Assembly (NCBI GenBank): GCA_005223375.1
Contig: RXOD01004609.1
Coordinates: 1 to 19,969, forward strand
Reading direction: 5' to 3'
DNA: 19,969 nucleotides
Origin: Amoebophrya sp. AT5.2
Taxonomy: Eukaryota; Sar; Dinophyceae; Syndiniales; Amoebophryaceae
Numbering within the stretch: position 1 is the first letter of the stretch; each line of letters opens with the position of its first letter. The notes beneath the pieces were generated by a model, which searched no databases, was not told the origin of the DNA, and was given only the letters and a program-made list of their open reading frames with translations. Below, piece by piece: positions 1-12,100 of this stretch. The translations under genes and the position numbers were made by a program.

Positions 1-3000
1 CTTATCGGGTTGGTTCTTTGTAACGAAAGCGGCGAGAATCTTCAGCAACTGAAGTAGGGGTCCGCGATGCTCCTCAGAAACGGTAGACGCCCGATGATCA
101 CTTTCTTGGCGCCAGGCTTGCACGAGCTGAGTCTCCAGGCAACGGTACGCATAGGCGGTCGGGAGACAGGGTGACAAGTCGAAGATCCGCGAAACGACCA
201 GGCTCGAAAGGAAGCAAGGATTCGTCGTCTCTCCTGTGATTCCGGCCTCTGGTAATTGCGCCAGTGCATTCGCCCAGGTAGGGAGCTGCAGTTCTAAGTT
301 GCGCAGTCTGCGATTCAAATCCTGTGCTGTGTCGTTTTTGCCGAACCACGGACCCACGGCGCTGGCAACGGCATCGAGGTCCTCCTGGATGCTCCGGAAC
401 ACGCTGCGTTCGGTACGGTGCTGCTCGGCAAAGTACAACGCAGTCGCATGAACTACTTGGAACAGGTACAGGCGCATGCCCTTCAGCTGCGCTCGGATCG
501 CTTTTTTTTCGCGGTTTTCTTCGATCAAGGCGTCAACGCTCGGAACAATGGTCAGCCAGTCACGCAACGCAGCCTCCACGTCGCAGACGGTGTCGCCTCC
601 GCAGGTTTTGATTACTCCAAACAGCCCCTTGGCGGTCGTCAAGATACTTGATTGCAAATTTTCGAGCGAACAACCGGACTGCGCAGTTGCGCGGGAGCTC
701 GTCCCCGGCCCAGCCTGTCGCGAAAACCCTCCTGAGCACGCTGCCGTCTTGATTCGGTCGAATGCCCGCAGAACAGCATTGACAAGGTTTTCGAGCTGAG
801 CCACTATCACCACACAAGCCTTGCGCCAGGGGTCGTCCACCGAGAAAACATCGAGGGCGCGATCAACTTTTTGCTTCAATTCAAGCATCTTGCCGGACAC
901 AATCGGGAGCAACCACCATCGGGAGTCCTGGCTGCGCGAGTTGTTCTGCGGCCCACCGCGAATCAGGCCCGCAACCAATTTCGGGATCGCGCTTCGAATT
1001 TGCGCCGCAAACTCGCTGAGTAGGCCATCTCCCTCCGCAAGAGAGCGCAGAACGAATTCGGATCCACAAATCTGGAAGAATTGCTGCATGATTTTCGCCA
1101 TTTCGCTCGTAATCTCCTGGCGAATGTGCGTGCGGCGGCGGTCGCACACTTCGCGCATGCAGTCCGCCTGCCCCTTCTGAGCCTCCGTCCAAAGTTGTGA
1201 CGTTTGGTCCTTTTCGCGTTGCAGGTCATCGGCTTCCTTTTTGATGGATGCAATTTTCTCGTCAAGACTTTCCATTCTCTTTAGCGCAGCCCCAGCCGAA
1301 AAGCGGTAACCAAGGTCGCGGGAGATCTGCGCATCTTGCTTCTCCTTTTCCCGGTCGTTGCTGCAGTTTTTCCATTCAATACTTAATCTCTCCAGCTCGG
1401 CGCTCAAGTCGTTGATCCGTGTGGCCAAGTCTCGCTCTGCGTCGCCAGCTCTCTTTATTTCCGGATCCGTACTTTTCATATTCGGCACGTGCTGCGCTTT
1501 CAGACCAGGCGGTTCGGAAAAGACGAGCGTGATCAGCCCTGCCAGACTCGCAACGCCGACGAAGCACTGCATGAAAGGAGAGTCGTCGACGTTTCGGAAA
1601 ATCAAGCTCGCTCCGGCTTCGCGGTGGCAGCTTTTCCACACAGCTGGCGCCAGCTGCAGCAGTCTGGTCGCGATCAGGCAGCACACGTCGTGCGGGAAAA
1701 GCTCGATGTGGCTCCCCGTGGAGGCATCAACGATTTTAAAGTCACTCAAGGACGGAACGCCCAGTCCGAAGTCGTGATTCACACGCGGACTACTGCAGTC
1801 GGAAGCATCGATGCCCGCGGCTGGCTGTCCGGAGTCTAAAGACCGCTGCAGGTTCTGCGCATGCATGACCAGGTCGTCGCTGGTGGGACAGAAGAGCACG
1901 GCGATGTCTGCCAAGCACATCAGGTTGGGTCGCAGGACCAAGTGTGTCTCCACGTTGCGAGCTGTGCCCTCGAGCGCGAGTTCGATTTGGCGGCGGCATT
2001 TTTCGAACGTTTCCAGACTCGCGTAGAGCGTACGCCAGGTCAGCGTCGCAAGCAAGGGGATCGTTCCGTTTTCGTCGATGAGAACGTCAAATGCCCTGCT
2101 CACGTCCGCCACAACGCCGTAGTCGGCCGGCCGGCAGATCTTCGCTCGCTCCGCCATCCGGGCCACCGCCGAGGTTCCCGTTCGCTCGTCGTCGGAAGAA
2201 ACGAGCAACGCGCGATATTTCACGAACTCTTGAACCAAACTGCTGCGCAGAGCGTCGTACGTGTCGGCCAGCCGCATGCCGCTCCCGCTGGCACCGTCTT
2301 TACCATCCTGCAACTCCTTCTTCAGCTTCTCCATTTTCAACACGATGCTGTCTGGCACCAGCAGGGATGAGGCCAGCGAAACCATTTTTGCAACAGCAGC
2401 GCCGCACACCTGAGTGGGCGTCACACCATTGGCGAGTTCCTCAGCCAACGCTAGCAGCTCTTGCCAGCGCGAGCTGGTGATGCCAATTTGTACCAAAGCT
2501 TCGACAACTTTGTCTAGCGGGGACCCCCTTACCCGCACTCCGTCCTCGTCTGTGCGGCTCCTTTGCAGTTTGCCAAATTCCTCGGCCAGCGCCCTAAAGT
2601 CGTTGTCTGCTGCGGTGATCTGTACCAGCTCGGGTGTTTCAACATGTTCCACGCCGCGAAACTCCGTCCACTCGTCCTCCGAGAAGTGCGACTCCAAGCA
2701 ACGATACAAAACGTCGTGGCGGCGCTCGTCCTGTCGGTGCTCGTCGAGGCGGCGGCGTGCGCGCTCAAGATCCAGTTTGCGCATTCCCAGTGCGTGCTGT
2801 GATTCGCGCCCCGTCGCGTCGCAGCTTTCAAGCGCCATCAGCAATTGTCGCAGATGTTGCTGCAAATCCTGCGGGATGGGATTGAAATTCCGCACGCTCT
2901 CGAGAAGTCCCTCCGCCTGCTTCAGCAGCGCTTGCTTTTCACTCTCGGCGCGGGTGAGAATCTCGCTCCTGCCATTGGGGGCACTGGCGTGGAAAGATGC

Positions 3001-6000
3001 GCGGCGTCCGACGATTGTCATCTCCGCGTCACTGTCGTCAGAGTTCGATACCATGCCATCGTCCGCGTCGGCCATCGTGCACAGCGCCTCGACGTCGTCG
3101 CCAGTGAATAACGCATACATACCGTTTTTGGCAAGGATTTCCTCGGGCACCTCGAGGCCGGCGAAAGCTTGCAGCAACTGCTCCTGATGATGGCGAAACG
3201 AATCACGGCAGAAAGCAAAGCTGTCCGCATTCAGCAACACACGCTCCGACTTTACGACGATAGCACGGGCTACTTCCTGCAACAACAGCGCGGATTCCGA
3301 GACCGCCGCCGCGAATGTTTCGCACTGGCGCTTGCTGGTCCCCGCGATCTTGCGCATGCCCCACTCCAGGACGAAGCTGGCTACTTTGCGGCACGACCCC
3401 AGCACCGAGCGTGCTGCGTGCAAGCGCAGAAACGCGCTTTCTGATCCGCTGCCGCCGCACGAGGAGTGACCCTTCAACAGGGGCACCAATTGATCGATTG
3501 CTCCCGTTTTTGCGACGCTTCTCACCAGCGACAGATTGTTTTGTGCCTGCGATCGACTGCAGAAAGTTCCGACATTCTCCAGACTCAGCTCGACATCCCG
3601 GTGGTACTCTATGCACGGCGTGTTACCCACCAACTCGAAAGCCTTCTTCCTTCGCGCTTCAAACTCCTCCGCTAGGCTCGGCTCGTCCCCTAGCGGCGCA
3701 GACCACTCGCAATAGGCATCTCGCAGCGAAGCAAAGGCATTCAGAAGTTCTGCAGAGGCGTGCTGCACTTGTTGAGAGGGGTCCTCGCCTGGCTTGCAAC
3801 CGGGCTTCAACCGGATTCTCTCTGCCCTGGAGTTTTCGAGAGTCTTCACCAGATCCTCGGGGACGAGATCCGCTCCCTCCTTCCACGTCGCCTCGAGCTG
3901 ACCGAGGATAGCGAGGACACATCGAATGGCCTCTTTGTCGTTTTGGGTCGCGCGACACGACTTCGGCACCTCGGGAAGCCAAACTCTCTTCACCGCAACA
4001 CGTCCGCTAGTCGCAGACAGTTCTGGAAAGTCAGGCAGCTTTGCTTTGTTCCGCGTCAGAAACTTTTTTAGCAACTCCTCATGTGTGTTCCTTTCCACGG
4101 TGCTTTCCAAATCGGCCATGTAGTGCGACAGGACCGCTTCTGCTTGCGACGTGTCCGAATAGTCCGCAACCAACAGGGAGAGTGAAAAGGATTTCGATGG
4201 GGCGCTCTCATTCAGCTCACTCAAGCCGTCGTGGCAGAGTACGAAGAAGTAGTGCCCCTTTCGGCGGTCTTCATCGATAGGCAGCGGCTTCGCAAGCTCC
4301 AGCGAGTTGGGCGTGACCAAAATCACGTCGAACGACCCCGATCGAAACTGCAACTCCTCCACGAACCCGAACGCAGCCCAGAACCAGCTGAACGGATGTT
4401 TTGGGACGTGCTTCGCGTGGTTTTCCCAGTCCAAATCCAAAGCTGTCGTCGCTGTGCCCGATTCCCCCATCCCGGCGCGCTTCTCAAGCACCGCCGCGAG
4501 TAGCTTCTTGTGCACGTCGACGTCTGCCTCGCGAGCAAACGCGTGCAGGCGCTTGAACTCCGGTAAGCGTGTCACTTCCGACAGCTTCGCACCGATGCTG
4601 TCTCGAGACGGGCCGGAGGTTTGCTGCTGTTGCGTAAGGGTGCGCAGCGGAGCCGGAGTCCGCGTCGCGAAGAGATCTCCGCTCGAGGACGACGACGAGC
4701 TAGACGACGCAGCATTGATGGCACGAGCATCGCCATCGATTTCCATCATGGTCACTTCGTCCCGACCGCCCCACGCAGGACGCGCAGCATATTTAGACAA
4801 TTCACAGATGTCCTGCAGCGCGATCGCTAGTTTGTCGGCACACAACATGCGATTCCAAAGCTCGAGTTCTGCCACAGAAAACGACGCTTCGTCCGCCTGT
4901 GCATCGTCTCCGACAGCAAGCTCGACATTCCAGTGGAGACGGACGAGGTCCAGCGCAAGGCACAAGCGGCGAAGCGACTCCATTGACACCTCATTGCCGT
5001 CCATCAGTTTCTCCGCCACCGTTGCGAGCGTTGCTGCGGCATCCAGCACTGGTTTCCCCAGCTCCCGTTGCACGATCGCGACGGCGCTCCGATTTTCCTG
5101 CTCCTCGCTCTCCGTCTGGAAGGCGGTCTTCACATCCTCCAGCTCCGGGCGCAACAAATCTTTCAGCAGCGCGGCTTTGTTCCGAAAACCGTGAAAAACC
5201 GCGAGCGTGGCTTCGACAGAGTCGAGAGGAGCTGTCGTCACGAAGGCCTCCTTGCTTTTACCGTCGCGCCTGCCGATTTTCCTCAAGGGAACGAGAAACT
5301 TCATCCGGAATTCATCCACGACAGCGACGACTCGGACGAGCAGCCCGTGCCGCTTCTCGGCATCCAGGTAGGAAGTTTCGCGCACGCAGCGGTGAAGCAG
5401 CGCGGCCGCCCGGTCCGCGTACTCAGCAGCCGCCATGCCCATCCGCATTCCGTCTGGGCGGTACAAGCGGTTCGGCTGCAACACGGCTTTCTCGAGTTCC
5501 GAAACCTTCTGCTGAATCTGCAACCACGAGGAGGAGCCAAAACTGCCACCCTCAGCGATTAGGCCGCGCAGCGTTTCGCACAGCGCCGCAGACGTCCGAT
5601 CAGCCGCCGCGTGCGGCTCTGCAAGCATCGTCAACCACCCGAGCAGGACGGCCCGCAGTTGCGCCTGGGAGTCTGCGTCCAGCGCGCTCGGCCGGACCGC
5701 CTGCAGCGCAGACGCGATGTCGCGTCCGCACGCAGACTCGACGTCGCGCATCGCGCGCACAATCGAATCTTCCTCGGTCTTCCAGTTCTTCCCCCGCAAT
5801 CCAGATTGGTTGTGGCCGCCAGGCGGTCCGGGATACTCGTAGAAGTCTTTTTTCACGTCCGCACTGTCGATGAGGTCGCCCAGGAAAGTCATCAGCTGTT
5901 CCTGCTCCGGCCCGGCCTCCACGGCCAACACGTAATCCTGCACGAGCGCGCTCGTAACCGCAATCGCGGGCGCCACGTTCTTCTGCTCGGAGCCTAGCGT

Positions 6001-6101
6001 GGCGGAGCGCACGGCCCGCACACAGCGCTGGAGGGTGCGTTGCGAAATTTCGGACTCCGCCACGGGGCGCAGCTTGCCCGCGCGAACCAATTTCAAGACG
6101 T
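1..6101 (-). other. Midasin linker region, residues ~3900-5933, helical, continuing past the edge
   Basis: After AAA6 about 2,030 residues are mostly helical with charged heptad-like segments, for example ERARRRLDEHRQDERRHD near residue 5020 and the coiled-coil-like LDEKIASIKKEADDLQREKD near residue 5530. A low-complexity loop has nine Ser in a row (residues 4365-4373) and four Gln (4390-4393). Its length is close to the roughly 2,300-residue linker of human midasin, so the D/E-rich region and MIDAS domain should begin shortly beyond the window. The base composition is visibly less GC-rich here than over AAA2-AAA6. Confidence 0.7.
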
Positions 6102-9100
6102 GCAGGTGGAAAAAACCGCAGACGAACGCGAGCTCGCGGCCGCCGTGAATCTTGTGAAACTGCTGTTCGATGGCACTCACAAAGTCCGTACCGCAAAGCG
6201 CCTCGGAAGAAGCGGTTGGCAGCCCAAGTCCACCCTCCGCGAGCGGGTTGTTTTGCAGCTTGTCTATTTTCGGCATCGCTGCGTTTTCCAGCGGCGAGAC
6301 GTGCAGCGTGATCAACCGGTTCTCGAAGGCGCCCGACAGCTTGTGCGCTTGCACACGGTTCGGGTTCTCGGTGAGGAAGAGGCGAAAGTTTGCATGGATG
6401 CCGCCGTTCGCGCTGGTCAGCTCGTTCGCAGTCGTGTTCGCGACTTCAAACAGGTTCAGGCTCGGGCAGTCCTCCACCAGGCTGTTCAGCCGTTCCACAA
6501 TTTCCGGCGGCGCGCAGTTGATGTGGCGCAACAACACCCAGTCCCCGCGACGCAGCGCCTGCACCAGGGCCGCCTCCACAAACTGGAAGCCCATTTTCGC
6601 CGAGGCCGCCTCGGTGCCGGAGGCCGCGGAGGATTCGCGCAGGCGCTCCCACCGGCGCCGTAGCAAATTTAGCTGGCGGGAGAAGTCCACGTTTTTCCGC
6701 AGCGCAAATTCGGCGAGGTCCGAGCACATGAGGTCCTCCTGGATCAAGCCGCTGAACAGCGTGATCGCCTCGACGCAATCGCACGCGAGGCTCTGCACTT
6801 TGTGAGCGTGGTTGTCGACGAGCTGTTGTGAGCGGTCGATATGCAGCTCCTCGGGCTCGGAGTCGCTGTCGGAGCCAAGGCCGTCATCGTACCGCTGGCG
6901 CTTCGACTGGGTACAGGAAGAGGCGCCGCACAGCGCATCTTCGTCACGGCGGCGTTTCTGGTTCAGTCCCGCGGTCGCTTTGCGTCTGGGCGCCGAGGTC
7001 GGCGGGAGGTCCAGAATGTCGTAAGTCGGAGGGCCGTCCGGCGAAAGTCGCGCGCGCTTCGATGGACGGCCGGCGGCATGATTGTCCAACGACGAACGCG
7101 CGAGGCGCTTTACCGAGTACACCGGCGTAGCTCCTCCCCTAGCGTCTCTATTGTCCTGCCTGTGCTCGTCTTGCCCACCCATATCGACATCGCCCTCCTC
7201 CGATTCCGCGCCCCGGGAGGTGGTCTCCTCGCTACTACACCGGTTTTTTTGGACGCAAAGCCGCTCCGCCTCCGTCTCCAGCCGTTCCTTGGTCAGCGTG
7301 ACGTATCTGTCCCATTTTTCTCGCACTCCCGCGCGCTTCCCGCCTGTGTTCGACAGGCTGGGTAGGCAAAAAACGAGCAAGTGCCTTTGCACCTCGTCGA
7401 GCGCCGTGAGCGTCTCCGCAAGCAGCTCCGCCGCCTCCTCCGCCTGCCCGGCAGTAGGCAGCAGCTGGCCAATCAGGTCGCCGATCTCCATACTGTGGCA
7501 CATGGGGATCTCCACCAGCGCGTTCCCCGTGAGCCCCGCCAACTTTCGCACCATCGACGCCTTCGACCCGGTGGGCCCCTTCAGCAGCACCGCGCGACCG
7601 CTCTGGCAGGCGCCCGCGATCTTCTCCAGGTACTCGTCCGTCTCGGGCACGTGGACAAACGGGCGCGTCGGGTCCTCGTACGACGCCCTCGTCTTCGGCA
7701 GGTACACCACCCCAACCTGCGCGTAGTCCGGACTGCTGCTGTCGATCGCCGTTTTGCGGTCGTCGTCTCTTTCTTGTTCTTCGGTGGACTTCTTCGGCTT
7801 CCGACGCGATTGCGGCCCCTGAGTCGACGAGAACAGTTTGCGCGCCAGCTCGGCCACGACCCCGAAATCCTTACTGTCGGGCTGGTACCGGTGCGCGTAG
7901 ACCAGTTCCGTGAAGCGGCACAGGCACTTCTGCCACACGCTCGCGCTTTGCTCCTGCGAGTAGAAGCACGTGTGCTGCAGCAAATCCGTTGCGCAGCCAC
8001 GCAGAACGTCGCGCAGCTTAATCAGGTCTCGCATGTTGAAGCTCTGCGGTGCGATTTCCCGTGCGTCTGCTTTCCCTTGCACCGCCGCGTGAAACTCCAG
8101 AATTTTCGGTAGGTACTCCTGCATCACCGGGGCGAGCGCTTCCGGAAGTTCCGCATACAGCGTGCGCGCAATCTCCCCGAGCTCGAACATTCCGTAGGCG
8201 TCCATCTTCACCGTAACGAACATGTTTTGGATGGACCGCGACAGCTTGTGGCGGCCCCCACCGACGCTCGTTGGGTTCTGCGTTGCAAAAATCACCGGTG
8301 GCGGAAAACGAGTATCATCTGTTCCGGTTGTTCGGCCCTTATTCCACCCACCTGTCGCCGTTGTTAAAAACCTAGCCTTTGCCTCAAAGCGCAGGACTTC
8401 GTCCTTGCCCGGCACGCGGAAAGTGGCAATTCCGCGGTCAAGCAGCGGCGCCACGGCATCCAGCACCTCGGGTGGCGCGAGGTTGATTTCGTCCAGGATG
8501 ATCCAACTCCCGTCCCGCACCGCGCGCAGCAGGGCGCCATCGCGCCAACGGAAGACGCGGCGGCCGTCCGCTTGGCACTCCGGAACCAGGCTGCCAAAGA
8601 GCTGCTCGACCGTCGTGGAGGCGGAGCAACTGATGCGCTCCGACGTGTGCCTGCACAACTTCGCCGCCTGCCTCGGCGCCTCCGTCTTGCCCGTGCCGGG
8701 GGGGCCCTCGAGAAGCAGAGGGGCTTTGCAGTCGAGACAAACGAAAATGCGTGACAGGTTCCGCAGCAGCGTCGGCGTCGGGCAGCAGTACAGCCGGGTC
8801 TGTAGCTCCGCCATCGTGATGGGATGCTCAGGGGTTTCCTTCAGGGGCATCGCGACCGAATTGCCCTTGAAAAGCACGCGGCGGGAACCATTGCTCGACG
8901 ATGCGAACTCGAACAAATCGCTCGCCGCCAAGGGAACGAAGGAGGCCTCAGAAGTCTTCTCCAGGAAAATCTTTTTCCACGTCTCTTCATCGGCGTCCGC
9001 CCGGCACCATTCCGCCACCAGTTTTTCCACCACAGCCACCGACACCGTACAGCGGTCGAAAACGAGGTGCCGGACCGCCACGTACAAAAATTTGTGCGTA

Positions 9101-12100
9101 GAAGAGACGGCTGACAGCACGTCTTCATCTCGTTTATGCTGGGCGCACAGAAAGTCCACGATTCGCAGCATCACACGGAGGTCGAGCGAGAGATCCTGCG
9201 TTTCGGCGCTGCGCTCCAGCTCCAGCAACCGCCGCAGGTCGAACAGCCGACGGCACATCTCCTCCCCCCCAGTCGCGCCGAAAGTGTCAACCAGCATCTG
9301 CTTCACGATGCTCCAAGTTTCCTCCTCGGAGTAGGCCGGTACGTAGATCTCGGTGAACCGCGAAAGCGTTGCCGGACTCAGCTTCAGGCGCGAGGACGCC
9401 GTCGCCACGTGCGCGGTCGCGAACACCTGAAACTTCGGCGGAATGCGAATCTCGGAGGACACGTTGGCCGTCACGTCTTCCGTGAGGTGCAGAACTCGGT
9501 TCTCGACCTCCAGCACGGGGTTGATCCGTTCGGTCACCGCCTGGCTGGGTAGGTGGAAGTCTTCCAGCCGCAAGAAGGATCCCCTCTGTGCCGCCTCCGT
9601 CACGGGGCCGTCGACGAACAGAAACGTTACGTCACTCGAAGAATTGTCACCACGCACCCTGGTTTGCTCAAAGCAGGCCGCCCGCACGTTCTCGACACGC
9701 GCGAGCAACAATTCGCAATCCTTGCCCACCGCGATCTGCCGGAGCAGCTTCAGAAGCGTGTCCAATTTTCGCATCAGCTTGCGCTCCATTTCAGAATCCT
9801 CGGCAGCAGGCGCCGACGGGACGCGCCCGGTCTGCGAAGCGGACAGGAGATCCGTGCTCTTCAAAGAAGCGGACTGCACGAGTTGGCTTGGCCTGGGCGA
9901 AAGCGCGTCCATCTCGGTCAGCACGTCGAAACTTTCGCACGTCGAGTTAAGCACGTCACGAACTACTGTCCCTCGTCCCCCCGACATTGGTTCGTCTTCC
10001 TCTGACGAATCCCCCAGACCGTCGGAAAACTCTGCGTCAGTTTTTCCCTTCTGGTTCAGGCGCCCAGTGCCGCCGCCCGCGCGACCGGACGCCCCGTCGG
10101 AGGAGCGACCTTCCGAGAGCCGGTCCTCGTCTTCGCCGAGGCAATCGTCGTCGACGAGAATGTAGTCGCTGTCCTTTCGATCGGGGGACGGGTCGTTGTC
10201 TAGCGCCGCGCCCCACAGTGCGTTCACGTCTGCAATCGTGGGCTCTAGCGGCGGCAACAGCGACGACGAGCACAATGACGTGTTTAGGTCCAACCCGCCG
10301 AGACTCTGCCCAAGGATCCGACCAGAAAAGCCGTCATCGGCACCCGCATGCGCCGCCTCCTGTTCCGCTCGCTTCTGCTCCCGCACCAGTCGGTCGACCA
10401 TCAGGAAGCCCGCGCCGCGGTCCTCTTCGGCGTCTTTCTCGGCCCGTTCCATTGCCGCCACCTTGCGTTCTTCCGCCTCCAGCATTTCGCGCGCGAGCGC
10501 CGCAAATTCCGCCAGGCTCTGCTCGCACTGTTTCTTCTGGCTGAGGAAGCTCGCCGCGCAGGGCTGCGTCGACGGCGTGGAAGAGCTATTTTTGGTCTGG
10601 CCCGGGGTCGCCGCGAAGGCGGCGCAGCGCGCGATCACTGTCTCGGCCGTACGCTCCGCGTACACAAGCGCGGCGGCCTTCGAGCACGGCGTCAGCTGGC
10701 CCAACAGGTTCGCCGCTTCGGTTTCGGGCGTGAGGTGCATGGTCGGCAGGGGCCCCGCCGTCCCCGTCAGCGCGACCTCCGCGAAGGCGGTCAGCACCTC
10801 GCTCTTGCAGCCAGTCGGCCCGTACAGCAGCAGCGGCTCGGCGTTGAGACTCGCGAAGGCGATCCGGGCGAATGCGCGCTGGAAGGTCTGCGGGGGCTCG
10901 CGTCCCCCTTGCCAGTGGCGGCTGCGGTCCAGTCTGGCGCCGTCGCGCAGCACGAAGCGCACCCCCGCGTCCACGATCTCCACGCCCGACGGATGCAACT
11001 GCTTAATCGCCACCGGCGCGAACAGCTGCTCCTGCACGGCTGCGGGAAACCGGTCCTCGAACGCCTCCTCAAAAGCAGCGCGGAGAGCGGCCAGTGGCGC
11101 GGACACGGATGAGCCACTCGAGGCTACGGAGTTACCGAGTGCAGGAAGAGTGCGGTCTTGCTCGCAGACGGGAATCTTCTGCGCCAGAAGCAGAAAGCCG
11201 GACTCGGGCGACAGCGCGAAACCGCCGGCCCCCGACGCCATCGCGCGCTCGGCGTCGCGCTCCACCCACTTGATCAGGCTGCGCAGCGTGATCGCTCCCC
11301 CGCCGCGGCGTTTGATCGCGTGATACAGCTTCGCGAGTCGCTTCGCGTCGGTCTCCGGCAGCCGGAACCCGGCCGCCTGCCCCGCGTACTCCCGTCGGCT
11401 CAGAATCTCCACCAGTTCGTCCTCGGGGAAGTCGGCCACCTGCACCTCCAGGAACCGCCCGCGGATCGCGGGCGGCAGCTTCGCCCGCCCCGAGTACGAG
11501 GTCGGGTTTTGCGTCGCGAAGAAGCGGAAGTGTTCCGGCACGAACACCCGCCCGTAGCCGGGCACGTCCAGGTACCGCTGGCCCTCCAGCACCGGCGCCA
11601 GCATGCTGAGGATGCCGCCCGGCGCGAGGTTCAGCTCGTCGGCGAGGAACCACTTGTTCTCCTCCAGCGCGCGGACCAGCGCGCCCCGCTGGTACTCGAG
11701 CCCCAGCTTCCCGCCGCGGTGGACCCAGCACCCGAGGTAGTCCTGTGCGGTGGTGCTCTCCGTATTGTTCACCTGCTCGATGCCGTTCCAATCACTCCCA
11801 GTCCGCCCCTGCCACCCGTCCGCCAGCGCGCGCACGGACGACGTCTTTCCCGTCGCCGCCGGACCCTCCAGCAGCACGGGTTTCTTCATCTCCACGCTGC
11901 ACAGCAGCGTCGCCGCCTGCGCGCGCCGGGACGCGGTCAGAACGTGGCGCGAGGCCGGGGCCACGGCAAGCCTGCGGCCCGCAGAAGTCGCGCTTTCATC
12001 CCGTTGAAACTGTTGATGAGAACCATGCGCTGCGAAACCGCGAGCCGAGGACGCGTCCTCGCGAGCCTTCGACAGAGCCTCCACGAGGTCCAGCTTCTGC

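Noticed and set aside
11132..11791. 219-codon minus-strand frame
   Set aside because: It is an out-of-frame reading of the AAA3 coding sequence; the other minus frame reads DELNLAP and FATQNP at the same bases.
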